DNA of 64,000 bases from CAIYUC01 sp963682005 (GTDB lineage: Bacteria > Bacteroidota > Bacteroidia > Bacteroidales > FEN-979). The notes under the pieces are model-generated. The model was not told the origin of the DNA. It saw only the letters and a list, made by a program, of their open reading frames with translations, and did no database searches. Both the position numbers and the translations under genes were made by a program. The DNA is taken from NCBI GenBank assembly GCA_963682005.1, contig OY820914.1:930001-994000 (forward strand). The letters are read 5' to 3'. Below are positions 28,058 to 35,382 of this stretch, one piece after another; position 1 is the stretch's first letter, and each line of letters opens with the position of its first letter.

Positions 28058-28211
28058 AGGTGGTGAACTTGTGAGGTGGTGAGGTGGTGAGTAAAAATAT
28101 TAAAATATTAGTTTATTATACTTCTGTGACTAATCAGTGATATCCTGTATCAATCTGTGGTAGTATTTTTATCAGGAACTCACCAGTTCACCACCCCACC
28201 ACCTCACCAGT
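28058..28211. repeat. GGTGGTGAACTGGTGAG inverted-repeat element, copy 1
   Basis: The left arm (28058-28093) has GGTGGTGA/GGTGAG units; the right arm (28172-28211) is the inverse (CTCACCAGTTCACCACC). The centre is AT-rich. Similar elements lie at 29498-29588 and 31154-31241, each at the end of a minus-strand gene. Confidence 0.8.
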
Positions 28212-28715
28212 TTATTTCTCCGGGTATGTCTTCGGATCGAGGGCTTTAACATTCCACTCCTTGAGGAACGTGACCACTTTGGTGGTATCATATCCCTTCA
28301 CGCCGTCCTTTCCGTATTCGAGAAGTCCTGAATCCTGCGTGTGAAGCCGCTTTCCTTTGCCGTCGAGGATCACGAACACCGGGAAACCGAAGCGGTTGGG
28401 GAATTCCAGTTGCTTCATGACATCCATATTCTTGTTTTCCTTGCTGTAATTCAGCATCAGGTAAACGTAATCGGCCTTTATCAGTGAATCTACCTTGAAA
28501 GCGCTTGTCGCCATTGCATGAAACCTGAGGCACCAGGAGCACCAGTTCCCGCCGACCTGGATCAGGACATGCTTATTCTGGGCATTCGCCTGCTGAATGG
28601 CTTTCTGCAGGTCGGATTTTGCATCAGCTTCCGGGTGGTATGGTTTGGCTGGTTCCTGGGAGAAAGTGAGGATGGAGAATAGAAGATAGAGGATGGATAA
28701 AAGGAGTGCTCTCAT
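28212..28715 (-). CDS. Secreted thioredoxin-like protein (thioredoxin_7 type)
   Basis: 167 residues. The signal peptide is about 1-20 and the mature protein has the redox motif W-C-S-W-C (GNWCSWCLRFHAM) followed by FGFPVFVILDGKGKRLHTQ, with the cis-Pro typical of thioredoxin folds. It should reduce or isomerise disulfides in the periplasm. The DNA encoding the signal peptide (28664-28705) shares two 13-mers with the repeat inside cysS, so the hydrophobic leader appears to be made from a dispersed repeat. Confidence 0.82.
   Translation of the reverse strand: MRALLLSILYLLFSILTFSQEPAKPYHPEADAKSDLQKAIQQANAQNKHVLIQVGGNWCSWCLRFHAMATSAFKVDSLIKADYVYLMLNYSKENKNMDVMKQLEFPNRFGFPVFVILDGKGKRLHTQDSGLLEYGKDGVKGYDTTKVVTFLKEWNVKALDPKTYPEK
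28664..28705. repeat. Dispersed repeat forming the thioredoxin-like signal peptide
   Basis: Contains GAGGATGGAGAAT (28668-28680) and GATAGAGGATGGA (28685-28697), both also in the cysS insertion. On the minus strand it reads Leu/Ser/Ile/Phe-rich codons. Confidence 0.7.
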
Positions 28716-28800
28716 TGCTTAGTTGTTTAGGTGCTTAGTTGCTTAGTTGTGGTTAACGAAGCTCATCAGCTCATCAGCTCATCAGCTGATTTTCCTGCAA
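28716..28800. repeat. CTTAGTTG and AGCTCATC tandem micro-repeats
   Basis: Four GCTTAGTTG-like units are followed by four 9-bp units AGCTCATC(A/-). They lie between the thioredoxin-like gene and the CCCACCCC element. Confidence 0.6.
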
Positions 28801-28860
28801 AGTTACCATTTTCCGGTATGCAGGAAAAAGAGAACACGGATGAGACGGAAAACTGAGCAA

Positions 28861-28928
28861 AAGTACCCACCCCTCTAATCCCCTCCCTACAAGTAGGGAG
28901 GGGAAGACCAAAGGTCGGGGTGGGTATG
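28861..28928. repeat. Palindromic CCCACCCC...GGTCGGGG element, copy 2
   Basis: Same nested stems as at 12250-12322 (outer TACCCACCCCT / GGGGTGGGTA, inner CCCCTCCCTAC / GTAGGGAGGGG), ending at the stop codon of the acetate transporter gene. Confidence 0.8.
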
Positions 28929-29486
28929 TTAAAAAGGCAGTATCTTTTTTCCTCTTGCCTCTTCCAGCACTTCCGCCATGGCAAGGTAAATGGCCGATGC
29001 ACCACAAATGATCCCTTCATAGCCTGCAAGTGTGCCTATAAAAGCCGGTCCGCCCCAATCGCGGATCGCCAGAAGGAAGAACAGGATCCAGAGAGAGAGG
29101 AAAACGAACTGAAGTACACGGTTCTTTCCGAAGGTCCCGAGCCACATGAAGAAGGTGAACACACCCCAGAGGAACAGGAACCATCCCATGAATCCTTCTT
29201 CCGTCTTTATTCCTTTGCCGATGCCTGTATCAGGAAAAATCCAGAGGGCAACCAGCGTGATCCAGAAAAATCCGTACGATGTGAAGGCGACGGTTCCGAA
29301 CGTGTTTCCTTTCCTGAACTCCATGATGCCGGCAATCACCTGGGCGATCCCTCCGTAGAAGATCCCCATTGCCAGGATCATCGCACTCACCGGGAAGAAA
29401 CCTGCATTGTGAATGTTCAGCAGAACAGTCGTCATCCCGAAGCCCATCAGGCCGAGGGGAGCAGGGTTTGCGAGCTTTTGGTCCAT
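28929..29486 (-). CDS. satP: Acetate/succinate transporter, GPR1/FUN34/YaaH (SatP) family
   Basis: 185 residues with six hydrophobic segments. The N-terminal NPAPLGLMGFGMTT contains the family signature NPAPLGL, and further on come NAGFFP and GIFYGGIAQVIAG. It should move acetate through the inner membrane. It is the last gene of the minus-strand set with the alpha-oxoamine synthase, carrier protein, acetyl-CoA-synthetase-like enzyme and AcpS, which ties that set to acetate. A 104-bp gap with an inverted-repeat element separates it from the synthase gene, so it may be separately transcribed or terminated. Confidence 0.9.
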   Translation of the reverse strand: MDQKLANPAPLGLMGFGMTTVLLNIHNAGFFPVSAMILAMGIFYGGIAQVIAGIMEFRKGNTFGTVAFTSYGFFWITLVALWIFPDTGIGKGIKTEEGFMGWFLFLWGVFTFFMWLGTFGKNRVLQFVFLSLWILFFLLAIRDWGGPAFIGTLAGYEGIICGASAIYLAMAEVLEEARGKKILPF

Positions 29487-29497
29487 ATAAGAACTTT

Positions 29498-29588
29498 AAA
29501 AGTGGTGAACTGGTGAGGTGGTGAACTGGTGAGTTAATAAAAAATTACAAAACTCACCAGCTCACTAGTTCACGAGTTCACCAGTTAA
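29498..29588. repeat. GGTGAACTGGTGAG inverted-repeat element, copy 2
   Basis: GTGGTGAACTGGTGAGG-type left arm and CTCACCAGCTCACTAGTTC-type right arm around an AT-rich centre, filling the gap between the oxoamine synthase stop and the satP start. Confidence 0.8.
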
Positions 29589-29590
29589 GA

Positions 29591-30838
29591 CTACATCCCA
29601 TACATATCAATGATCTCCTGCTTGGTCTTGCCAAGGATGTTGTATTTCTTTCCGACCTTCTTAAAGGCGTCGAGCGCTTTTTCAAGATGGTGGATCTCGT
29701 GTCCTGCGGAGATCTGCGTGCGGATGCGCGCTGCTCCCTGCGGAACAACCGGGAAGAAGAAGCCGATGGCATAGATGCCTTCATCATACAGGTCGCGTGA
29801 GAAATCCTGCGAAAGCTTGGCGTTGAACAGCATCACCGGGACAATAGGCGTGTCACCTTCCTTGATGATGATCCCTGCATCCAGCAAGCCTTTTCTCCAG
29901 AATTCGGTATTCTTTTCCAGCTTGTCGCGACGTTCGGTCGTTGCGGAAAGGATCTCAAGGACTTTTATGACACCGGAAACGACCGGTGGAGCAATGGTGT
30001 TTGAAAAGAGGTACGGACGTGCCTTCTGACGGCACATTTCCACGATCTCTTTCCGTCCGGAAACGCAACCTCCGGATGCTCCTCCCAGCCCTTTGCCGAA
30101 GGTGGTGGTGATCACGTCGATCTTGCCGAGAACACCGCATTTTTCGTGTGTTCCGCGTCCCGTTTTCCCGATAAATCCGCTGGCATGGGATTCGTCCACT
30201 AAGAGCATGGCATCGTATTTTTCGCACAAGGCAACCATTTCGTCCAGCTTGGCGGTATCGCCATCCATGGAGAAAACGCCGTCGGTGATCACCATCTTGA
30301 TCCGTTTGTCCTGGAAAAGCTGAAGCTTGTTTTCAAGGTGGGCCATATCGGAATGCTTGAATGTGTCGTGCATGGCACTGCACAGCCTGATCCCGTCGAC
30401 AAGCGATGCATGCACAAGCCGGTCGGAGATCATCACGTCGTCTTTCGTAAGAATAGCCTCAAATACACCGGCATTTGCATCCATACAGGATGGGAACAGG
30501 ATCGTATCCTCGGTGCCGAGGAATTCAGTCACCATCTTTTCCAGCTGCTTGTGAATGTCCTGCGTGCCGCAGATAAAACGCACCGACGACATGCCGTAAC
30601 CATGGCTGTCGAGACCGGCATGAGCGGCTTTCACCACTTCAGGGTGGCTGGAAAGACCGAGGTAGTTGTTTGCACAGATATTGATCACTTTTTTCAGGGC
30701 GGCCCCTTCTGGGAATTCCACCTCGATATCCGCTGCCTGCGCAGAATGGATATAGCGTTCCATTTTGAAGATGCCCGCATCTTTCAGGCCGTTCAGGGTA
30801 TCCTGGTACATGCCCCGCACTTTGTCACTGTATGCCAT
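29591..30838 (-). CDS. Alpha-oxoamine synthase (KBL/serine palmitoyltransferase-like)
   Basis: 415 residues, PLP-dependent fold type I. The PLP lysine is K249 (TTTFGKGLGG), the ring-stacking His is H143 (DRLVHASLVDG), and VDESHASGFIG holds the PLP-binding Asp/His. Enzymes of this family condense an amino acid with an acyl-CoA or acyl-ACP, releasing CO2. It resembles the true kbl at 39761, but the conserved Asn of DELNHAS is Val here and it has a C-terminal extension. The gene for a dedicated acyl carrier protein is 14 bp upstream, with a ligase and AcpS beyond, so an acyl-ACP substrate is likely. A sphingoid-base or aminoketone product is possible; the true product is unknown. Confidence 0.87.
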   Translation of the reverse strand: MAYSDKVRGMYQDTLNGLKDAGIFKMERYIHSAQAADIEVEFPEGAALKKVINICANNYLGLSSHPEVVKAAHAGLDSHGYGMSSVRFICGTQDIHKQLEKMVTEFLGTEDTILFPSCMDANAGVFEAILTKDDVMISDRLVHASLVDGIRLCSAMHDTFKHSDMAHLENKLQLFQDKRIKMVITDGVFSMDGDTAKLDEMVALCEKYDAMLLVDESHASGFIGKTGRGTHEKCGVLGKIDVITTTFGKGLGGASGGCVSGRKEIVEMCRQKARPYLFSNTIAPPVVSGVIKVLEILSATTERRDKLEKNTEFWRKGLLDAGIIIKEGDTPIVPVMLFNAKLSQDFSRDLYDEGIYAIGFFFPVVPQGAARIRTQISAGHEIHHLEKALDAFKKVGKKYNILGKTKQEIIDMYGM

Positions 30839-30852
30839 TGTTTGTCTCCTTT

Positions 30853-31095
30853 TTATTTTAAATATTCATTGACGAGCTTAACGATCTTGTTGACCGAGTC
30901 GAATGCTTCCGGCGTTGCCTTGTCATCCGGAATGGAAATGTTGTACTTGTTCTCGAGGAACCTTTTCAGTGATACCATTGAAAATGAATCCACGATGCCG
31001 CCCGAGATCAGCGGGGTGTCGTAAACGATCTCGCTGTCATCCTCGACATATTCTGCAATCACATATTTTAAAACGATGTCTTTCATTTCTTCCAT
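30853..31095 (-). CDS. Acyl carrier protein dedicated to the oxoamine synthase
   Basis: 80 residues, acidic and helical. Ser37 in GGIVDSFSM is the phosphopantetheine site (DSx motif). It is not a typical fatty-acid AcpP (no DSLD). It is encoded directly before the alpha-oxoamine synthase (14 bp) and near AcpS, which would attach the arm. Dedicated carrier proteins next to oxoamine synthases are known from bacterial sphingolipid loci, so it probably presents the acyl group to that enzyme. Confidence 0.88.
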   Translation of the reverse strand: MEEMKDIVLKYVIAEYVEDDSEIVYDTPLISGGIVDSFSMVSLKRFLENKYNISIPDDKATPEAFDSVNKIVKLVNEYLK

Positions 31096-31153
31096 TGTTT
31101 TGTTCTCCTATGTTTTTGGGTTAATAATATTTTGGGATTTGCACTTTACTAAA

Positions 31154-31241
31154 GGTGGTGAACTGGTGAACTGGTGAACTGGTGAGTTTATTTGTTCATT
31201 GTTTTTAACTCACCACCGCACTAGTTCACCATCTCACCAGT
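31154..31241. repeat. GGTGAACTGGTGAACTGG inverted-repeat element, copy 3
   Basis: Three direct GGTGAACT units face CTCACCACCGCACTAGTTCACC. It lies between the ligase stop and the carrier-protein start, inside the presumed operon. Confidence 0.8.
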
Positions 31242-32944
31242 TAATCATTTTCCAGGGTACTGGTATCCCCTATCTCCTCTCCCCACTCCTTGGCATGGAG
31301 GATGCGGCGCATGATCTTTCCGCTGCGGGTTTTCGGGAGGGTGTCGATGAATTCGATCTCCTGCGGCATGGCGAGCGGCGACAGCTTTTTCCTGACGAAG
31401 TTCATAATTTCAAGGTCAAGCTCCTTGCTGCCGACAAAGCCTGGCTTCAGGGTTACAAAGGCTTTCACGACTTCCATGTTCACGAAATCGGGCTTGGCGA
31501 CAACGGCTGATTCTGCGACGGCCGGATGCTCGAGCAATGCGGATTCAACCTCGAACGGGCTTACCAGGTGTCCGCCGGTATTGATGACATCATCGTCGCG
31601 GCCGACAAACCAGAAATAGCCTTCTTTGTCGATGCTTGACCGGTCGCCCGGAAGGTACCATCCGTTCTTGAATTTGTTCTTGTAGGTCTCTTCGTTGTTC
31701 CAGTACATCCTCATCATGGATGGCCAGCCGGGTTTGATGGCGATCAGCCCGATCTTGCCGGTTTCCCCGAAAGGTTCATACTTGTCGGCATCAATGACCG
31801 TGGCGGTGATGCCCGGGAATGGCTTGCCCATTGAACCCGGCTTGATCTTCATGCCCGGGTAGTTCGAGATCATGATGCTGCCTGTTTCCGTTTGCCAGTA
31901 TGTATCGAGGAATGGCTTCCCAAAGACTTTCTCAGACCAGATCACAGCTTCCGAATTCAGCGGTTCGCCTACGGATGCAAGATGCCTGAGACACGAAAGG
32001 TCGTACTTTTTTATGACCTCGTCACCGGCTTTCATAAGCGATCGTATGGCTGTAGGAGCCGAATACCACATGGTGATGCGGTTCTTCTCGATGAACTTAT
32101 ACCAGGCTTCTGCTGAAAATCCCGAATCGAGAACACACTGGGTAACGCCGTTGCTGAAGGCGCCGATGATCCCGTACGATGTGCCTGTCACCCATCCCGG
32201 GTCGGCGGTACACCAGTATATATCGTCGTCACGCAGGTCAAGGACCCACCTGGAGGTCAGGTACTGAGATATCAGCGAATAATGAACATGCTTTACCCCT
32301 TTCGGCTGGCCGGTGGTTCCTGAGGTATAATGAAGCACCGACGGTGATTCGGCCTTTGTTGGATGAATGTCGAATTTCTCAACTTTCGGGAGCTGTTCGA
32401 GGTTCATTGCCACTTCCCTTTGCTGTAAGGGTTTTCCGGGATCCTGATCAACAATGATCATGTATTCCAGCCAGGGCATCTTTTCGATGATCTTCCTGAC
32501 CTTCGGAGCATGCTTTTTCTGGGTGATGATGACCCTTGTCTGGGCATTCTCAAGACGGATGAAGAGTGATTCGTCGCCGAAAGCGGAGAATAAAGGTTGT
32601 GCAATGGCGCCGGTCTTCAGGATGCCGATGAAGCCAAGGTATAATTCAGGGATCTTGTCCATGAAGAGGCAGACCCGGTCTTCTGGCTTTATCCCGAGAT
32701 CCCTCAGGAACTGTCCGATCGTGTTCGATGCCAGGCGGATGTCGTTGTAGGTGTATTTTTTCTCCACCCCGCCAAGGCCTTCCCAGATCAGGCCCATTTT
32801 ATTGCCCTTTCCAAGCTCGCAGATGCGGTCGGAACAGTACCAGCCGATGTTGATCACATCCCCCGGCTTGTATCCAAGCTCCTTTTCGGCGATGCTCCAG
32901 CTGAAATCTTTTATTCTTTCTTCGTAAGAACCGATGTTTGACAT
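31241..32944 (-). CDS. Acetyl-CoA synthetase-like AMP-forming ligase
   Basis: 567 residues. It carries the adenylation motifs YTSGTTGQPKGV, DTYWQTETG and GRDDDVINTGGH and the C-terminal catalytic lysine segment KTRSGKIMRR. WCTADPGWVTGTSYGI is typical of acetyl-CoA synthetases of the Bacillus AcsA type, so acetate or a short acyl acid is the likely substrate. In this setting it could load CoA or directly charge the acyl carrier protein. It is 145 bp (a repeat element) from the carrier gene and 90 bp from acpS. A housekeeping acetate-CoA ligase is the plain alternative. Confidence 0.88.
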   Translation of the reverse strand: MSNIGSYEERIKDFSWSIAEKELGYKPGDVINIGWYCSDRICELGKGNKMGLIWEGLGGVEKKYTYNDIRLASNTIGQFLRDLGIKPEDRVCLFMDKIPELYLGFIGILKTGAIAQPLFSAFGDESLFIRLENAQTRVIITQKKHAPKVRKIIEKMPWLEYMIIVDQDPGKPLQQREVAMNLEQLPKVEKFDIHPTKAESPSVLHYTSGTTGQPKGVKHVHYSLISQYLTSRWVLDLRDDDIYWCTADPGWVTGTSYGIIGAFSNGVTQCVLDSGFSAEAWYKFIEKNRITMWYSAPTAIRSLMKAGDEVIKKYDLSCLRHLASVGEPLNSEAVIWSEKVFGKPFLDTYWQTETGSIMISNYPGMKIKPGSMGKPFPGITATVIDADKYEPFGETGKIGLIAIKPGWPSMMRMYWNNEETYKNKFKNGWYLPGDRSSIDKEGYFWFVGRDDDVINTGGHLVSPFEVESALLEHPAVAESAVVAKPDFVNMEVVKAFVTLKPGFVGSKELDLEIMNFVRKKLSPLAMPQEIEFIDTLPKTRSGKIMRRILHAKEWGEEIGDTSTLEND

Positions 32945-32961
32945 AGTGTGCTGTTTGGTTT

Positions 32962-33034
32962 ATTTTAATTATGAATTATGAGTTTGAATTATGAATTATG
33001 TCATTTACCCGTCATTCCCGCGAAAGCGGGAACC
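32962..33034. repeat. AATTATGAATTATG repeat followed by the CGTCATTCCCGCG palindrome
   Basis: GAATTATGAGTTTGAATTATG-type units (family also at 1677-1712 and 54394-54428) directly abut a TTCCCGCGAAAGCGGGAA hairpin that touches the acpS stop codon. Confidence 0.75.
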
Positions 33035-33415
33035 TCATCCTTCTCGTTCCACAACAACCACCGCATTCGCCAGATCCTTCAAATGTGTCAATGAAACATG
33101 AATGCCTGTAAACTTTTCCCTCAGGGCAAGCTCTTCCGCTTTTCCATAAAGCCTGATCAGCGGTTTCCCGTACTCATCGTGATATACATCGATATCGGCA
33201 AACCGTATCCCGAAACGCCAGCCGGTTCCTATGGCTTTCAAAAAAGCCTCTTTTGCGGAGAACCTGGCAGCGTAATTCTGGTACTTGAACTTTTTGGTTT
33301 CGCAATATTCAATTTCCCCGGGCGTAAATATCTTTTCACGGAAACCGATATCGCGCTCCATCACTTTGCGGATGCGATCGACCTCAATAATATCTGTCCC
33401 TATTCCGTATATCAT
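33035..33415 (-). CDS. acpS: Holo-[acyl-carrier-protein] synthase
   Basis: 126 residues with the AcpS motifs GIGTDIIEVDRI at the N-terminus and ARFSAKEAFLKAIGTG in the middle. It transfers 4'-phosphopantetheine from CoA to the serine of carrier proteins. It is first in the minus-strand set ending with satP, so it may serve both fatty-acid ACP and the dedicated carrier encoded at 30853. Confidence 0.95.
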   Translation of the reverse strand: MIYGIGTDIIEVDRIRKVMERDIGFREKIFTPGEIEYCETKKFKYQNYAARFSAKEAFLKAIGTGWRFGIRFADIDVYHDEYGKPLIRLYGKAEELALREKFTGIHVSLTHLKDLANAVVVVEREG

Positions 33416-33653
33416 ATTTTAGCAGTGCAAAATACAATTTTTTTGTGAATTCAATAACAATAAAAAAGCGGGTCAAAAATGATTAATTCAAAAACGGAAC
33501 CGCGGAGTAAAAAGTATGTTCATGCAGTTTAACTTAGACAAGTCTTAGAGGAGGCTTAGAGGTGACTTAGACAAACCTTAGAGAAGGTTCAGATTAACCA
33601 TCTATACATCTCAGCATCTAAGCCTTGCTCACTCTTCATTGTTCATTAACCAA

Positions 33654-33770
33654 GTGCCGTAGGCACAAAAGCCCGGTAGAAAAGATAACCACCCTGGTTC
33701 CTTTCGTCCTGTACGGGACGTAAGATTTCAACATTATTTCAAAGCTACCGGGCTGTGATCCCTATGGGAT
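33654..33770. repeat. Three-palindrome structured element
   Basis: GTGCCGTAGGCAC (33654-33666), CGTCCTGTACGGGACG (33705-33720) and ATCCCTATGGGAT (33758-33770), with an enclosing 10-bp stem AGCCCGGTAG (33670-33679) / CTACCGGGCT (33745-33754). The CCGTAGG-like core occurs in a repeat type common in Bacteroidota. Confidence 0.7.
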
Positions 33771-33979
33771 TTTCGGTGAACAACGTACGGTGAACAGGGA
33801 ACAGTGACAATAAAAAAATAACCACATCAGGCACAGTAGTTCACAGTAAATTTATGGCGGTGAAAAAAAGAACATGGATAAAACGCCTGCCAACCGTGGG
33901 CAGAGATTTTGCTTTGTGTCCTCAGTGCCTTCTCTGTGACCTTTGTGGTAAAAAATTGAAATCATAACCACGGAGAACA
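33770..33979. repeat. Long direct repeat, left copy, flanking the toxin-antitoxin pair
   Basis: About 210 bp, matching 34743-34951 with about 11 mismatches by eye. The similarity resumes after a gap as a CAGGCTTCAAG...AACGTCA tail in both copies (to about 34080 and 35012). Confidence 0.9.
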
Positions 33980-34153
33980 CAGAGGATGCACAGAGTTCAC
34001 AGCGTTTTTCCCTATTATGCATTCCAGGCTTCAGCCTTCAGGCTTCAAGAATAACGTCATCCCTGCGAAAGCGGGGACAGCTCATCAGCTAATAAGCTCA
34101 TCAGCTAAATAGTAACAGAGTGACAGAGTAACAAAGTCTCATTAAGAATTTTG

Positions 34154-34161
34154 TATCTTTG
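34154..34161 (+). promoter_or_regulatory. -7 box for the toxin-antitoxin pair
   Basis: TATCTTTG (TAnnTTTG), 16 bp before the ATG at 34178. Confidence 0.5.
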
Positions 34162-34177
34162 TAAAAAGCTTATCTCA

Positions 34178-34420
34178 ATGAATATTACAGCTGAAAAACT
34201 GGATATCATTCAAAAAATCTGTGAGATCCAGGATAATGACCTGATTGATCTGATCAAGAAAATAATTGATATTCCCTCTGCTTCAAAAACTGATTGGTGG
34301 GATCAATTATCCGAACAGGAGCAGGAATCTGTTAAGCGGGGGTTGGATGATCTTCAGCATGGGAAAGTACACACCCATGATCAGATAAGAAAAAAATATG
34401 CAAAATGGCTTAAAGATTAA
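34178..34420 (+). CDS. Addiction-module antitoxin
   Basis: 80 residues from the ATG at 34178; an in-frame upstream start would lie in the promoter box. The C-terminal half (EQESVKRGLDDLQHGKVHTH) matches the small addiction-module antitoxins paired with ParE/RelE toxins. The toxin reading frame begins 23 bp before its stop, so the two are translationally coupled. It should bind and neutralise the toxin and probably repress the promoter. Confidence 0.82.
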   Translation: MNITAEKLDIIQKICEIQDNDLIDLIKKIIDIPSASKTDWWDQLSEQEQESVKRGLDDLQHGKVHTHDQIRKKYAKWLKD

Positions 34421-34700
34421 GTGGACTGACGAATCCACCAAAAATCTTGAGAGTATTGTTACCTACCTTGAATCCAACTGGACGCAAAAAGAATTGAAAA
34501 GGTTCTTTCGAAAGCTGGAGAAACAATTGTATATCCTGTCCCTCTTTCCTGAAGCATATCCAATCTCCCATAAAAAGAAGAATGTTCATCGCTGTGTTCT
34601 CCTGAAAAACCTGACCCTGTACTATTCAGTTGCTGATGGATCAATTATCATCTTATCCCTTTTTGATACCCGGCAGGATCTATCAAAGTTAAAGATTTGA
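34398..34700 (+). CDS. RelE/ParE-family toxin
   Basis: 100 residues with the RelE/ParE superfamily pattern: IKWTDESTKNLESIVTYLE at the start, helix KRFFRKLEKQLYILSLFPEA, and last strands RCVLLKNLTLYYSVADGSIIILSLFDTRQDLSKL. The final segment resembles ParE/RelE toxins, but I cannot tell whether the target is gyrase or ribosome-bound mRNA. The whole pair is bracketed by 210-bp direct repeats. Confidence 0.85.
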   Translation: MQNGLKIKWTDESTKNLESIVTYLESNWTQKELKRFFRKLEKQLYILSLFPEAYPISHKKKNVHRCVLLKNLTLYYSVADGSIIILSLFDTRQDLSKLKI

Positions 34701-35145
34701 TCTGCGGGATTGGAAGAGACAATTGCCCCGACACATAGGAATTTTTCAGTGTACAACGTACGGTGAACAGAGAACAGTGACAATAAAAAAACAACCACAT
34801 CAGGCACAGTAGTTCACAATAAATTTATGGTGGTGAAAAAAAGAACATGGATAAAACGTCTGCCAACCGTGGGCAGAGATTTTGCTTTGTGTCCTCAATG
34901 CCTTCTCTGTGACCTTTGTGGTAAAAAATTGAAATCATAACCACAGGGAACAATGCTTCAGGCTTCAGGCCTCAGGCTTCAGGCTTCAAGACTAACGTCA
35001 GCCCCGCGAAACATGACTGGGTGCTGGATGCTGGATGCTGGATCGTAATTCGTAATTAGTAATTAGTAATTAGTAAGCTCGTCAGCTAAAATATTCCCGT
35101 GCCAGTTCCGTTATAAAACAGATCGTTGTTTTAGAAGGAGGGAAT
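34701..35145. other. Repeat-rich gap after the toxin gene
   Basis: Holds the right-hand direct repeat (34743-34951), five CTTCAGGCTTCAGG units (34954-34990), GGTGCTGGATGCTGGATGC units (35022-35043, the same family as the insertion in adenosine kinase), and TAATTAGTAATTAG units. No gene is supported. Confidence 0.7.
34743..34951. repeat. Long direct repeat, right copy
   Basis: Partner of 33770-33979 at a distance of about 973 bp; the toxin-antitoxin pair is the only gene content between the two. Confidence 0.9.
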
Positions 35146-35382
35146 ATGAAAAGGATCGTTTTTCTGATGCACACATCACTGGACGGTTATGTGGCGAAAC
35201 CCAACGGGGCGATTGACTGGGTTCTGCTTGACAATGAGATGTTCAACCCGGTCATCCTGGGAGGCGGCATCCCGCTTTTCATGAAGCAGGATCAAAGCAT
35301 CGGGCTCGAACTCAGGACTGTAAAAACCTTCCCGTGCGGCGTGGTAGCCTTGAATTATCATGCCAATACAGTCCAACCATGA
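35146..35382 (+). pseudogene. Internally deleted dihydrofolate-reductase-family (RibD C-terminal-like) protein
   Basis: 78 codons. The beginning (MKRIVFLMHTSLDGYVAKPNGAIDW) is the normal N-terminus of this family, but after DNEMFN the sequence jumps to the C-terminal region (PVILGGGIPLF...LELRTVKTFPCGVVALNY). Family members are about 170-190 residues, so some 100 central residues are missing while the frame is kept. Its stop codon overlaps the next start (ATGA), which suggests it still serves as a translated leader for the pentapeptide gene. Confidence 0.8.

Larger units (their letters stand above)
33416..34153. other. Repeat-rich intergenic region without genes
   Basis: About 740 bp holding, in order, GACTTAGA/GTCTTAGAGG micro-repeats (33535-33590), a set of three small palindromes (33654-33770), the first long direct repeat (33770-33979), CAGGCTTCAG units (34030-34055), an altered TTCCCGCG palindrome (34065-34080), and AGCTCATCAGCTAA units. 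No coding region is supported. Confidence 0.7.

Noticed and set aside
28774..29029. Small minus-strand frames overlapping the satP end
   Set aside because: They translate repeat DNA and the wrong frame of satP; no family match or start context.
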